From Enterobacter sp. kpr-6 (GTDB lineage: Bacteria; Pseudomonadota; Gammaproteobacteria; Enterobacterales; Enterobacteriaceae): DNA of 64,000 nucleotides. The stretch lies in NCBI RefSeq assembly GCF_900116015.1, contig NZ_FOYH01000002.1, forward strand, positions 209,163 to 273,162. Reading direction: 5' to 3'. Shown one piece after another: positions 30,333 to 39,739 of the stretch; within the stretch, counting starts at the first letter, position 1; each line of letters opens with the position of its first letter. Below the pieces are notes generated by a model. The model saw nothing but the letters and a program-made list of their open reading frames with translations. It ran no database searches and was not told the origin of the DNA. Both the position numbers and the translations under genes were made by a program.

Positions 30333-31385
30333 TCAGGCGATCGTCACCTTCGCATCCATGTACACATCCTGCACCGCATTAATCAACTTCACCCCGTCGG
30401 CCATCGATTTCTTAAAGGCTTTGCGCCCCAGAATCAGGCCCATGCCGCCGGCGCGTTTGTTGATCACCGCCGTGCGGACCGCATCGCTCAGGTCGGTGTC
30501 ACCGCCAGCGGCACCGCCGGAGTTAATCAATCCGGCACGGCCCATGTAGCAGTTCGCCAGTTGGTAGCGCACGAGGTCAATCGGGTTGTCGCTGGTCAGC
30601 TTGCTGTACACCCGCTCGTCGGTATAACCGTATTTCACCGCGTTATAGCCGCCGTTATTCTCCGCCATCTTCTGCTTCACAATATCCGCGCCGATGGTCG
30701 CTGCGAGATGGTTGGCCTGACCGGTCAGATCCGCCGAAACGTGATAATCCGTGCCGTCTTTTTTAAACGCGGAATTGCGCAGGTAGGCCCACAGCACCGT
30801 TACCATTCCCAGTTCATGTGCGCGTTCAAAAGCGGCAGAAATTTCCTCGATCTGACGGCGTGACTCCTCGGAGCCAAAATAGATGGTCGCCCCCACCGCT
30901 ACCGCGCCCATATTGAACGCCTGCTCGACGCTGGCGTACAGCGTCTGGTCAAAGGTATTCGGGTAGCTCAGGGTTTCGTTGTGATTAAGTTTGACCAGGA
31001 ACGGAATACGGTGCGCGTAGCGGCGCGATACCGATGCCAGCACGCCGTAGGTCGATGCCACGCAGTTGCAGCCCGCTTCAATCGCCAGCTCAACAATATT
31101 CTTCGGGTCGAAATAGAGCGGATTGGCGGCAAAGGATGCGCCCGCCGAGTGCTCAACACCCTGGTCCACCGGCAAAATAGATAAATAGCCCGTGCCGGCC
31201 AGTCGTCCGGTGTTATAGAGTGTTTGCATATTGCGCAGCACGGCTGGCGGACGGTTGTTATCCACCATCACGCGGTCTACAAAGTCATGTCCGGGAAGAT
31301 AAAGCTGGTCGGCTGGAATGGTCATACAACGATGCTGTAAAAGGCTGTCGGCGTCTTTGCCAAGCAACTGCGTAATATCAGTCAT
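30333..31385 (-). CDS. fbaB: Class I fructose-bisphosphate aldolase (DhnA family)
   Basis: The product has 350 residues and is almost collinear with E. coli FbaB ([49 protein letters not shown]). It cleaves fructose 1,6-bisphosphate reversibly through a Schiff base; the lysine is probably in GADIVKQK at about residue 234. In E. coli it is favoured during gluconeogenic growth. It is divergent from yegT over 210 bp. Placement next to yegTUVW is as in E. coli. Confidence 0.96.
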   Translation of the reverse strand: MTDITQLLGKDADSLLQHRCMTIPADQLYLPGHDFVDRVMVDNNRPPAVLRNMQTLYNTGRLAGTGYLSILPVDQGVEHSAGASFAANPLYFDPKNIVELAIEAGCNCVASTYGVLASVSRRYAHRIPFLVKLNHNETLSYPNTFDQTLYASVEQAFNMGAVAVGATIYFGSEESRRQIEEISAAFERAHELGMVTVLWAYLRNSAFKKDGTDYHVSADLTGQANHLAATIGADIVKQKMAENNGGYNAVKYGYTDERVYSKLTSDNPIDLVRYQLANCYMGRAGLINSGGAAGGDTDLSDAVRTAVINKRAGGMGLILGRKAFKKSMADGVKLINAVQDVYMDAKVTIA

Positions 31386-31595
31386 AGCGATGCTCCCGTA
31401 AGTTAATAAGCAAAATAAGCCTGGTCCCGACCGGAGGTTATTTCAACCAACTGACATTTTTTCCGCACACAAGGCGGGCGAAATAAAAACAGGCTATAAC
31501 TGTTAGCCCGTTCAAAGAATCGCCTTAATGGTATTGCAAAGGTATTATCCCATGGTAGGGTCAATTTATACCCTGCCTGTCATGAAGGAAGACCG

Positions 31596-32888
31596 ATGAA
31601 AACAACTGCTAAGCTGTCGTTCATGATGTTCGTTGAGTGGTTTATCTGGGGAGCCTGGTTTGTTCCGCTATGGCTTTGGTTAAGCAAAAGCGGGTTCACC
31701 GCAGGCGAGATCGGCTGGTCTTATGCCTGTACCGCCATTGCTGCCATCCTCTCGCCGATCCTTGTCGGATCGCTGACTGACCGCTTTTTCCCCGCGCAGA
31801 AAGTGCTGGCGGTGCTAATGTTCGCCGGCGCAGTGCTGATCTGGTTTGCCGCGCAGCAAACGGAATTCGCCTACTTCTTCCCGCTGCTGCTCGCCTACTC
31901 CCTGACCTATATGCCGACCATTGCGCTGACCAACAGCATTGCGTTTGCACATGTGAAAGACGTGGAAGCGGATTTCCCGCGCATCCGCGTGATGGGGACG
32001 ATTGGCTGGATCGCCTCGGGCCTCGTCTGCGGCTTCCTGCCCCAGATGCTCGGCTATGCGGATATTTCGCCCACCAATATTCCGCTGATTATTACCGCCG
32101 CCAGTTCTGCCGTGCTGGGTGTGTTCGCTTTCTTCCTGCCGGATACGCCGCCGAAGAGTACCGGCAAGATGGATCTGAAAGTGATGCTCGGGCTGGACGC
32201 GCTGGTGCTGCTGCGCGATCGCAACTTCCTGGTCTTTTTCTGCTGCTCGTTCCTGTTTGCGATGCCGCTGGCGTTTTACTACATCTTCGCCAACGGCTAT
32301 CTGACCGAAGTGGGTATGAGCAACGCGACCGGCTGGATGACGCTCGGCCAGTTCTCTGAAATCTTCTTTATGCTCGCCCTGCCCTTCTTTACCAAACGCT
32401 TTGGTATCAAAAAGGTGCTGCTTCTGGGCCTGCTGACCGCCGCGCTACGCTACGGCTTCTTTGTTTACGGCGGGGCCGATCATTACTTCACGTACGCCCT
32501 GCTGTTCCTCGGCATTTTGCTGCACGGCGTCAGCTACGATTTTTACTACGTGACCGCCTATATCTACGTCGATAAAAAAGCGCCGGTACATATGCGCACG
32601 GCGGCGCAGGGGCTTATCACCCTCTGCTGCCAGGGCTTCGGCAGCCTGCTCGGTTACCGCCTCGGCGGCGTGATGATGGAAAAAATGTTTGCTTATAAAG
32701 AGCCGGTCAACGGCCTGACATTCAACTGGGCAGGCATGTGGGCGTTTGGCGGCATTATGATCGCCGTTATCGCCGTGCTGTTTATGATTTTCTTTCGCGA
32801 ATCAGACCGGGAAATCACCGCGATTGCGGTGCCGGATCGCGATATTGCGCCCTCACCAGGGGATGTTCCACAAGGAGAAGTTAAATGA
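31596..32888 (+). CDS. yegT: Nucleoside:H+ symporter-family transporter YegT
   Basis: The product has 430 residues with about twelve hydrophobic helices. Sequence features are those of the NHS family (NupG, XapB, YegT): MMFVEWFIWGAWFVPLW in TM1, GSLTDRFFPAQK and FPRIRVMGTIGWIASGL. It presumably imports a nucleoside or a related compound for the kinase and the glycohydrolase that follow. Its stop overlaps the yegU start by 4 nt, so yegT-yegU-yegV is one transcript. Confidence 0.92.
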   Translation: MKTTAKLSFMMFVEWFIWGAWFVPLWLWLSKSGFTAGEIGWSYACTAIAAILSPILVGSLTDRFFPAQKVLAVLMFAGAVLIWFAAQQTEFAYFFPLLLAYSLTYMPTIALTNSIAFAHVKDVEADFPRIRVMGTIGWIASGLVCGFLPQMLGYADISPTNIPLIITAASSAVLGVFAFFLPDTPPKSTGKMDLKVMLGLDALVLLRDRNFLVFFCCSFLFAMPLAFYYIFANGYLTEVGMSNATGWMTLGQFSEIFFMLALPFFTKRFGIKKVLLLGLLTAALRYGFFVYGGADHYFTYALLFLGILLHGVSYDFYYVTAYIYVDKKAPVHMRTAAQGLITLCCQGFGSLLGYRLGGVMMEKMFAYKEPVNGLTFNWAGMWAFGGIMIAVIAVLFMIFFRESDREITAIAVPDRDIAPSPGDVPQGEVK

Positions 32889-33889
32889 AAGCAGATCGAA
32901 TTCTCGGGGCGCTTTACGGCCAGACGTTAGGGGATGCGATGGGGATGCCGTCAGAGCTGTGGCCGCGTTCGCGGGTGAAGGCGCACTTCGGCTGGATCGA
33001 CCATTTTCTGCCGGGACCTGCTGAAAATAATGCCGCCTGCTATTTTGACCGGGCGCAGTTTACCGACGATACCTCAATGGCACTGTGCCTCGCGGATGCG
33101 ATTTTCGAATGTCACGGCGAGATTAACGCCGACGTGATCGGAGCGCATATTTTGCGCTGGGCGGAAGGGTTCGATGCGTTTAACAAAAACGTGCTTGGGC
33201 CCACGTCGAAAATTGCGCTGAATGCCATTCGCGACGGCAAACCGGTGAGCGAACTGGAAAACAACGGCGTGACGAACGGGGCGGCAATGCGCGCCTCCCC
33301 GCTGGGCTGCCTGCTCCCGGCGCATTCACTGGATGAGTTTATCGACCAGGTGGCGCTGGCTTCCAGCCCGACACACAAATCGGATCTGGCGATTGCCGGG
33401 GCGGTGGTGATTGCCTGGTCTATTTCCCGCGCCATCGACGGCGCAGGCTGGCAGGAGATCACCGATGCCCTGCCCGCCGTCGCCCGTCACGCGCAGGAAA
33501 AACGCATTACGACGTTCAGCGCCTCACTCGCCGCGCGCATTGAGCTGGCGCTGCACGTGGTGCGTCACGCCACCGGCGTGGAGTCTGCCTGCGAGCAGGT
33601 TTATCAGCTAGTCGGCACCGGAACCAGCACGATCGAATCGGTTCCGGCGGCGATTGCAATGGTCGAACTGGCGCAGACCGACCCGAACCGCTGCGCGATT
33701 TTATGCGCCAACCTTGGCGGCGACACCGACACCATCGGTGCGATGGCCACCGCCATTTGCGGCGCGCTGCACGGCGTGTCAGCGATTGACACGTCGTTCA
33801 AACAACAGCTCGATGCGGTGAATCAGCTCGATTTCACCCGCTACAGCGAGCAGCTTTACACTTACCGGTGCGAGCGGGAGGAAGCATGA
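32885..33889 (+). CDS. yegU: ADP-ribosylglycohydrolase-family protein YegU
   Basis: The product has 334 residues. Family motifs are complete: LGDAMGMPSELW near the N-terminus, FTDDTSMALCLADAIF (metal-binding TDDT), NGAAMRASPLGCL, and the C-terminal GGDTDTIGAMATAICGALHG (D-x-D-T). The ARH fold uses two Mg2+ to hydrolyse ADP-ribosyl or related N-glycosidic bonds. Linkage to a nucleoside transporter and a sugar kinase points to catabolism of an unusual ribosyl compound (inference). Confidence 0.92.
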   Translation: MKADRILGALYGQTLGDAMGMPSELWPRSRVKAHFGWIDHFLPGPAENNAACYFDRAQFTDDTSMALCLADAIFECHGEINADVIGAHILRWAEGFDAFNKNVLGPTSKIALNAIRDGKPVSELENNGVTNGAAMRASPLGCLLPAHSLDEFIDQVALASSPTHKSDLAIAGAVVIAWSISRAIDGAGWQEITDALPAVARHAQEKRITTFSASLAARIELALHVVRHATGVESACEQVYQLVGTGTSTIESVPAAIAMVELAQTDPNRCAILCANLGGDTDTIGAMATAICGALHGVSAIDTSFKQQLDAVNQLDFTRYSEQLYTYRCEREEA

Positions 33890-34845
33890 AATCAGGCGAT
33901 ATGTCCGTTCTTCTTAATGGCCTCACCGCCACGCGCCCGGTAACGGTGCTGGGGGCGGCGGTCATTGATGTGATTACCGAAGCCAGCACGCTGCCTTTCC
34001 GTGGCTGCGATCTGGAGCTTAAACAGCGCAGCGTGAATATCGGCGGCTGTGCGCTGAATATCGCCGTCACCCTGCACCGCCTGGGCATCAAAGCGCAAAA
34101 TGCGCTGCCGGTGGGCGTGGGGGTGTGGGCCGATATGATTACGACGGCGCTTGCGCAGCGCGGAATTAAAAGCGTGATCAAAACCGACACGGGCGATAAC
34201 GGCTGGTGTATTGCGCTGGTTGAGCCAGACGGCGAACGGACGTTTATGTCATTTTCCGGCGTGGAACGCGGCTGGTGCGACGCGTGGTTAAACCAGTTGC
34301 ACGTGCCGCCGGGCAGTCTGATTTCGCTCTCTGGCTACCAGCTTGCCGCCCCCTGCGGCGAACTGCTGGTCACCTGGCTGGAAACGCTGCCAGACGTGAC
34401 GCCGTTTATCGATTTTGGCCCGCGCATCGAAGACATTCCTGCCCCGCTGATGACGCGCATTCTGCGTCTTAAGCCGATTATTACCCTTAATCGTGCTGAG
34501 GCGGAGATCGCCGCGCAGTTGCTGGACGTGGATGTCGATAACCTCGGCCCGGCCTGGCAAGCGCAGATCGGCGCGCCGCTCATTGTGCGTCACGATATCG
34601 ACGGGGCCTGGTTTTATGACGGCGATGAACAGGGCTATGTGGCGGCGTTTCCGGCAACGGTGGTGGATACCATCGGTGCCGGAGACAGTCATGCAGGCGG
34701 CGTGCTGGCAGGGTTAGCGTCAGGCTTTAGTCTGGCTGACGCGATCAAACTCGGCAACGCGGTGGCGGCGATGGTGGTCAGTCAGCGCGGCGGCGACTGC
34801 GCCCCAACGCTTGACGCGCTACGCCTCGCATACAAAGACGTATAG
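33886..34845 (+). CDS. yegV: PfkB-family sugar/nucleoside kinase YegV
   Basis: The start is the ATG at 33886, which overlaps the yegU stop by 4 nt behind GGGAGGAAGC, giving 319 residues. It is a ribokinase/PfkB family member with the N-terminal signature VNIGGCALNIAVTLHRLG and the C-terminal catalytic motif DTIGAGDSHAGGVLAG, whose aspartate is the base. It matches E. coli YegV (321 residues). The substrate is unknown but is likely released by YegU or imported by YegT. Its final 27 bp overlap yegW on the other strand. Confidence 0.92.
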   Translation: MKSGDMSVLLNGLTATRPVTVLGAAVIDVITEASTLPFRGCDLELKQRSVNIGGCALNIAVTLHRLGIKAQNALPVGVGVWADMITTALAQRGIKSVIKTDTGDNGWCIALVEPDGERTFMSFSGVERGWCDAWLNQLHVPPGSLISLSGYQLAAPCGELLVTWLETLPDVTPFIDFGPRIEDIPAPLMTRILRLKPIITLNRAEAEIAAQLLDVDVDNLGPAWQAQIGAPLIVRHDIDGAWFYDGDEQGYVAAFPATVVDTIGAGDSHAGGVLAGLASGFSLADAIKLGNAVAAMVVSQRGGDCAPTLDALRLAYKDV

Positions 34846-35565
34846 ATCGCTGCGACAGACGCTAACGCTGTATTCAATGGGCCGGTTCTGCTGATCGAGC
34901 GCCACCTGGCTTACCACCAGCACCGGCACGCTGGCGTCGAGCGTGATATGCGCCTGGAAATCAGCGTCCGGCATCCGGGCGCTGACGCGGGACTGGGTGC
35001 GTTGCGGGTAGATGTGCTGGCTGCGAAAGTAGTCATACAGCGAGACGCCAATCGCATCCACATCGTGAATGAGTTCCACCGGCACCCAGGATTCTTCAAT
35101 GGAGACCGCATCCTCATCTACATAGCGGATGCGCTTGAGCAGGAAGACATCCGCCCCCTCCTCAAGCCCCAGGTGTTGCGCCACTTCTGACGGGCAGGCA
35201 ATCACCCGCTTATTCACCCACAGCGTATTAGGCGTCTTCCCGCGCAGCATCACCTGCTGAGAAAACCCCCGCGCCTCTTTGAGCGAATATTCCAGGGTGT
35301 TATTGATTTGCGTGCCGTAACCGCGCGAACGCGTCACCACACCTTCATCTTCCAGCCGTTGCATCGCCTTGCGCACCGTGATGCGCGAAATCCCGGTCAG
35401 GCCACTAAAATCGCGCTCGCCGGGCAAAATATTGCCGTGCGCCAGTTGCCCGCTGCGCACCGCATCTTTCACCGTTTCGGCAAACTTCAGATACAGCGGC
35501 GTGTTGTCCGCAGCGGCAATGCGCTCTTTGAGCTGGTCAATTAACCGGATATGCGCTTGTTCCAT
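34819..35565 (-). CDS. yegW: GntR/HutC-family transcriptional regulator YegW
   Basis: The product has 248 residues. The winged helix lies at about 25-90 (GERDFSGLTGISRITVRKAMQRLEDEGVVTRSRGYGT). A UTRA effector-binding domain follows (about 100-240), which in HutC-type regulators binds small sugar or amino-acid ligands. It is convergent with yegV and overlaps it by 27 bp. By position it may control yegTUV, but no operator was identified. Confidence 0.92.
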   Translation of the reverse strand: MEQAHIRLIDQLKERIAAADNTPLYLKFAETVKDAVRSGQLAHGNILPGERDFSGLTGISRITVRKAMQRLEDEGVVTRSRGYGTQINNTLEYSLKEARGFSQQVMLRGKTPNTLWVNKRVIACPSEVAQHLGLEEGADVFLLKRIRYVDEDAVSIEESWVPVELIHDVDAIGVSLYDYFRSQHIYPQRTQSRVSARMPDADFQAHITLDASVPVLVVSQVALDQQNRPIEYSVSVCRSDLYVFVCEA

Positions 35566-35601
35566 TGATCCTTGTCCTGGCAGGGGATGACGCCAGGTAT
35601 C

Positions 35602-36402
35602 TTACCACCATGCGTGGAAATGATGCACCGGGCCAATGCCCTCCCCGACCTCCAGCGTATCCGCCTGTGCCAGCGCCGCGCTAAGCCAGGATTTGGCTTC
35701 CTGCACCGTTCCCGCCCAGTCCTGATGGCGTGGACGCAGCGCCGCCAGCGCCGCCGACAGCGTGCAGCCGGTGCCGTGGGTGTTTTTGGTGAGAATACGC
35801 GGGGCGGTAAAGCGCTGTTCGCCTTCGCGGGTAAACAGCCAGTCGGGACTTTCGGCATCACTCAGATGACCGCCTTTCATCAGCACCGCCTCGCAGCCCA
35901 GTTGCAGCAGGGCGCGGCCCTGCTCCAGCATCTCCTGCTCGTTGCGGGCATGGGGCGTATCCAGCAAAACGGCGGCTTCCGGCAGGTTCGGCGTGATAAT
36001 CGACACCTGCGGCAAAAGCCGGGTGCGGATCGTCCCGACCGCCGATGGCGACAACAGTGGATCGCCGCTTTTCGCCAGCATCACGGTATCGAGCACCACG
36101 TTTTTTACCTGGTAACGTTGCAGCCGTTCCGCCACCGCCTCGACGATATCGGCCTCAGCCAGCATACCGATTTTGGTGGTGTCGATGCGCACATCGCTGA
36201 GGACCGAATCCAGTTGCGCGGTGACAAATTCCGGCGTGATGCGGTAAACCGACTGCACGCCACGGGTATTTTGCGCCACCAGCGCGGTGATCACCGAACA
36301 GCCGTAGGCCCCGAGCGCGGAGAAAGTTTTCAGATCGGCCTGAATGCCCGCGCCGCCAGAGGGATCGGTGCCGGCAATGGTTAATGCATTGATACGTTTC
36401 AT
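35602..36402 (-). CDS. thiD: Hydroxymethylpyrimidine / phosphomethylpyrimidine kinase
   Basis: The product has 266 residues. It phosphorylates HMP to HMP-P and HMP-PP for thiamine biosynthesis. Ribokinase-fold motifs are [20 protein letters not shown] at the N-terminus, [11 protein letters not shown], and [16 protein letters not shown] with the anion hole and the catalytic cysteine. It overlaps thiM by 4 nt and so lies behind the same TPP riboswitch. Confidence 0.96.
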   Translation of the reverse strand: MKRINALTIAGTDPSGGAGIQADLKTFSALGAYGCSVITALVAQNTRGVQSVYRITPEFVTAQLDSVLSDVRIDTTKIGMLAEADIVEAVAERLQRYQVKNVVLDTVMLAKSGDPLLSPSAVGTIRTRLLPQVSIITPNLPEAAVLLDTPHARNEQEMLEQGRALLQLGCEAVLMKGGHLSDAESPDWLFTREGEQRFTAPRILTKNTHGTGCTLSAALAALRPRHQDWAGTVQEAKSWLSAALAQADTLEVGEGIGPVHHFHAWW

Positions 36403-37187
36403 GCGAAGTCCTCCCCGTTAAGCGCATACAGCGCATCGAGGAACGCCGGGATAAAGGAGCCCGGCCCCGTGCTCGCCGCCACCGCGCGACTGCCCGCCTG
36501 CGCCATGACAGAACAGGCCGCAGCCACGCTGGTCAGCCGATCGCCGGGGAGCGCACAACTGGCGGCCACCACTGCCGAGAGCGCACAGCCGGTGCCGACT
36601 ACCCGCGTCATCAACGGATCGCCGCCCGTCACCGCCAGCGTGCGCACACCGTCGGTGACGTAATCGACCTCGCCGGTGACGGCCACCACCGCCTGAGTCT
36701 GCCGCGCCAGCGCCTGGGCTGCGGGTAACGCTGCCTGCGCATGATCGGTGGTATCCACGCCCCGCCCGCCTGCGCTCATACCCGCCAGCGCGAGGATTTC
36801 AGAGGCATTGCCACGGATCGCCGCCGGGCGCAACGCCAGCAGCTCTTTGCAAAAATCGCTACGAAAAGTGAGCGCACCGACGGCAACGGGATCCAGCGTC
36901 CACGGCTTGCCCGCAGTATTCGCGCTGTGAATGGCGGCGCGCATGGCACGAGCGCGATCGGCGGTGAGCGTGCCGACGTTAATCAACAGCGCATCGGCGA
37001 TGGCACTAAACTGCGCGGCTTCCTGCTCGTCAATCACCATCGCCGGGGATGCGCCAAGCGCCAGCAACACATTGGCGGTAAAAGTTTGCACCACATCATT
37101 GGTCATGCAGTGAACAAGGGGAGAAAGGGTGCGGAAGTGCTGTAAAGCGTGCGCGGCATCCGCGCGATGTAGCAGGTCAGGTTGCAT
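36399..37187 (-). CDS. thiM: Hydroxyethylthiazole kinase
   Basis: The product has 262 residues. It phosphorylates the thiazole alcohol THZ in thiamine salvage. Conserved segments are [44 protein letters not shown] and [14 protein letters not shown] near the active site. The ATG at 37187 has GGCAGGAG upstream, and the TPP aptamer ends about 48 nt before it. Thus riboswitch control probably acts on this Shine-Dalgarno sequence. Confidence 0.96.
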   Translation of the reverse strand: MQPDLLHRADAAHALQHFRTLSPLVHCMTNDVVQTFTANVLLALGASPAMVIDEQEAAQFSAIADALLINVGTLTADRARAMRAAIHSANTAGKPWTLDPVAVGALTFRSDFCKELLALRPAAIRGNASEILALAGMSAGGRGVDTTDHAQAALPAAQALARQTQAVVAVTGEVDYVTDGVRTLAVTGGDPLMTRVVGTGCALSAVVAASCALPGDRLTSVAAACSVMAQAGSRAVAASTGPGSFIPAFLDALYALNGEDFA

Positions 37188-37234
37188 TTTATGCTCCTGC
37201 CAGGCTCGAGAGAAAAGACGCCGGCAGGCATCTG

Positions 37235-37310
37235 ACTTCCCTACGCTGGCATTATCCAGATCAGGTGGTACGGGTATTTCTCAGCCTTCACAAAGAAGGG
37301 CACCCCGAGT
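37235..37310 (-). promoter_or_regulatory. TPP riboswitch (THI element) of thiMD
   Basis: On the minus strand the leader reads ACTCGGGGTGCCC, a variable P3 hairpin (CTTC..GAAG), then GGCTGAGA, TACCCGT, ACCTGATCTGGATAATGCC and AGCGTAGGGAAGT. These are all conserved THI-box elements in order. It lies 48 nt upstream of the thiM ATG with no T-tract between, so control is most likely at translation initiation, as for E. coli thiM. Confidence 0.95.
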
Positions 37311-37330
37311 CATTAAAATCAACGCGTTAC

Positions 37331-37667
37331 GTTTAGTGCCACGTTAATTCTCAACCAGAATAATGCCAGCAATAGCCTGTGTAAATGTAAAAAATTCATA
37401 CTACCTGTTCATCAAAAAAAGAAGCGTGGTTTGAGCGTACTTTTTTTAGGCTAAATAATTTCACATAACTATTTGTAATTAAATAAAATATAAGGAAACC
37501 TATCACCCTTCGAATAATCCCCCACCTTAAGCAATGCGTGCTTTTTGTGATCTGAATCAACATTTATTCTGCCATTCACTGGGATAGTAACGCCGCCAAA
37601 CCAAAATTGTCTCTATTATAGCTACACATAGTGACTGGTATGAGCAACTAATTTTACAGAGAAAAAA
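37331..37667 (+). promoter_or_regulatory. AT-rich intergenic region upstream of the repeat-protein gene (337 bp)
   Basis: Base composition changes sharply to AT-rich here. A CRP-like sequence TGTGA-TCTGAA-TCAAC lies at 37546-37561 (8 of 10), and a TATTAT -10-like hexamer lies at about 37615. Several T-runs and A-tracts (37405-37490) are the sort bound by H-NS. No ORF or RNA gene was recognised. The start of the following gene has no strong Shine-Dalgarno sequence beyond CAGAGAAA. Confidence 0.35.
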
Positions 37668-38930
37668 ATGAAAATTTCACTTATTGCGATGATGATAGCG
37701 AGTGTTGCCGTTAGCGCGATGGCTAACGAAAACATCAACATAATGAATGGTCGACTGACTTCCGCGTTGCAGGATCAGTCGAACAATCATAATGAAGGCA
37801 CGGCTAAACGTGTGCATGATGCATACAACGGCGTCAAAGAAGCGGCTGGCGGCTCTATGGATACGTCCCGCGCGGGGCCGATTTCCCGGACGCCTCACAT
37901 ACCCGATGCAATACTTAATGCTCCTCAGGCTATTCCGTCTGTCAAAACAAATGGCGTACCGCAGGCTGTACCTCAGCGCTCACCTGTTTTGCAAATGACG
38001 CCTAAAGCTGTAGTGCAAAGAACGCCTTCTTTGCAACTGACACCGCAGCCCGTTCCACAAAGAACACCGACGCTGCAACTCACGCCAAAAGCCGTCGTGC
38101 AAAGAACGCCTTATTTGCAACTGACACCGCAGCCCGTTCCACAAAGAACACCGACGCTGCAACTCACGCCAAAAGCCGTCGTGCAAAGAACGCCCTATTT
38201 GCAACTGACACCGCAGCCCGTTCCACAAAGAACACCGACGCTGCAACTCACGCCAAAAGCCGTCGTGCAAAGAACGCCCTCTTTACAACTGACGCCGCAG
38301 GCCATTCCGCAGAAAACGCCGTCGTTGCAAATGCCTACGCAACCTGTGCCAGAAACGATTCCTGCCGCAATAGTGCAGAATGTGCCTGATGTCACTTTAC
38401 AGGCGCCTGGCACACTGAAACCTACCGCGACATATTCTGAACCCGCGAAGGAAATTCGTTATAGCGGCACGTCCATCCGTCCGGGCACTTATCAGCCTTT
38501 TGTCGCGCCGACTGCGGTAAATAAAGTTACGGTGCAATCGCCGGATATTGCGACGGTAAACCGTTACAGTGCCATGCACGTCATCACTCCCGCTAAATAT
38601 CATCAGGTCGACACTATTAATGTGAGTGCGAATAGCCTGAATCCAAATACCCAGGTCAGTGCCACTCTCAATGGTAAAACCGTCACAACAACAGCGGGAA
38701 CGATTGCGAAGATAAATCCAGAAGCCCAAATTAGCATTCCGCATCAGCCCGCGCTTATTGCTTCTCGTGCAGGGGGTAATAACGATCGTTCGCAAACCCG
38801 ATCAGGACATGAAGGAACGGGCAATGGATCGAATAATGCGGCTAACTCTCATTCTGCGCATGGTTTAGGTGGTGGTTCGCATATTGGCGGCGGCTCGGCG
38901 CAAAATGGTGGTTTCCACGGCGGCTGGTAA
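37668..38930 (+). CDS. Secreted protein with nine 14-residue tandem repeats
   Basis: The product has 420 residues, not recognised as any named family. A Sec signal peptide (about 1-19, likely cleaved after AMA) is followed by a spacer to residue 99. Nine consecutive 14-residue units occupy 100-225, with consensus (A/P)V(V/P)Q(R)TPxLQLTP(K/Q), and a tenth degenerate unit follows (PVPETIPAAIVQN). A 170-residue region without repeats leads to a Gly/His/Asn/Ser-rich tail (about 365-420) ending in GW. No cysteine is seen. The Pro/Gln/Thr content suggests an extended, polyproline-like periplasmic or surface rod. Codon use and base composition differ from the surrounding housekeeping genes. Confidence 0.8.
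   Translation: MKISLIAMMIASVAVSAMANENINIMNGRLTSALQDQSNNHNEGTAKRVHDAYNGVKEAAGGSMDTSRAGPISRTPHIPDAILNAPQAIPSVKTNGVPQAVPQRSPVLQMTPKAVVQRTPSLQLTPQPVPQRTPTLQLTPKAVVQRTPYLQLTPQPVPQRTPTLQLTPKAVVQRTPYLQLTPQPVPQRTPTLQLTPKAVVQRTPSLQLTPQAIPQKTPSLQMPTQPVPETIPAAIVQNVPDVTLQAPGTLKPTATYSEPAKEIRYSGTSIRPGTYQPFVAPTAVNKVTVQSPDIATVNRYSAMHVITPAKYHQVDTINVSANSLNPNTQVSATLNGKTVTTTAGTIAKINPEAQISIPHQPALIASRAGGNNDRSQTRSGHEGTGNGSNNAANSHSAHGLGGGSHIGGGSAQNGGFHGGW
37965..38342 (+). repeat. Tandem coding repeats, 42 bp (84-bp higher-order unit)
   Basis: Nine 42-bp units alternate between two types (AVVQRTPxLQLTPQ and PVPQRTPTLQLTPK), so the true period is 84 bp. The central copies (about 38045-38290) are nearly identical at DNA level, differing at only a few bases. 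This points to recent expansion by slippage or recombination. All changes keep the frame. Confidence 0.92.
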
Positions 38931-38987
38931 TTTTTATTTTAATAAATAACACCCCTGTCTTTTTAAAAATAAATTGAGTTAATGGCA

Positions 38988-39503
38988 ATGAAAAAAGTAA
39001 TGATGTTAGCTGCTCTGGCGACTGCGGTTTCCTCTTCTGCTTTCGCGGGTTCTGATATATCTGTGGGTTATGCTCACAGTCGCGCTGATGATATTCATCT
39101 TAACGGCGTAAACCTGAAATACGCTTATACGCCGGAAGGTGAAAACCTGGGTTTTATTTCCTCTCTGACTATCACCGGTAAAGAAGAAACCGAAAAACAA
39201 AACGGTGTTAAAGGCGAAGCTGATTACGCCTATGGCAGTGCGCTGATCGGTGCGCAGTATCGCCTTAATGATTATGTCACCCCATATGCGATGGCGGGTA
39301 TCGGGCGCGGCGCGGTGAAAGTTAAAGTGAGCGGCTATGGCTATCATTATGAAGATACAGAGCGCAAAAACGGCTTTGCTTATAGCGCGGGTGTAAAAGT
39401 GCACGTCACCCCAACGATTTTTCTCGATGCATCTTATGAAGGCACTAAGGTGTTTGATACGCAGGTTAATAGCTTTGTAGTGGGCGGCGGCGTTTCATTT
39501 TAA
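38988..39503 (+). CDS. Ail/OmpX-like outer-membrane beta-barrel protein
   Basis: The product has 171 residues from the ATG at 38988, which has a GAG 9 nt upstream; a second ATG two codons earlier is possible. A signal peptide MKKVMMLAALATAVSSSAFA is followed by GSDISVGYAHS, an OmpX/Ail-like first strand. Alternating strands follow, including GALIGAQYRLNDYVTPYAMAGIG-type segments (about 85-110), and the protein ends in a terminal VSF carboxylate typical of BAM substrates. The eight-stranded Ail/Lom/OmpX family includes adhesins and complement-resistance proteins. It is 51 nt downstream of the repeat protein and may be co-expressed with it. Confidence 0.82.
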   Translation: MKKVMMLAALATAVSSSAFAGSDISVGYAHSRADDIHLNGVNLKYAYTPEGENLGFISSLTITGKEETEKQNGVKGEADYAYGSALIGAQYRLNDYVTPYAMAGIGRGAVKVKVSGYGYHYEDTERKNGFAYSAGVKVHVTPTIFLDASYEGTKVFDTQVNSFVVGGGVSF

Positions 39504-39547
39504 ACGCCGGATCAGGTCACTACCTGCTATTTAAAAAATACTATCCA

Positions 39548-39739
39548 ATGATTAAATATATGCTCTGTTATGCATTCCTCTACCTGACCTTCTTAGGCAT
39601 AGGCTTTATTGGCGGTATGGAATACTCACAGTTAAAATCAAATATCTGCACCATCTTAAAGGTGAATGATGATGAAAAAAGTAATAATGGCAGTCATGCT
39701 TTCTGGCCTGATGATCTCCAACGCTTTCGCAATCAGTGA
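39548..39739 (+). CDS. Possible small membrane protein (63 residues)
   Basis: MIKYMLCYAFLYLTFLGIGFIGG forms one hydrophobic segment (about 4-23), followed by a short hydrophilic tail. The last 74 bp overlap the next gene in another frame, and only a weak ribosome-binding site is seen. It could be an unannotated small protein or a chance frame. If it is real, its tail is translated through the start of the next gene. Confidence 0.3.
   Translation: MIKYMLCYAFLYLTFLGIGFIGGMEYSQLKSNICTILKVNDDEKSNNGSHAFWPDDLQRFRNQ

Noticed and set aside
37668-38930. Repeat protein considered as a TonB-like or ice-nucleation-type protein
   Set aside because: The 14-residue TP repeat lacks the TonB C-terminal domain and does not match ice-nucleation octapeptides; no basis for either name.
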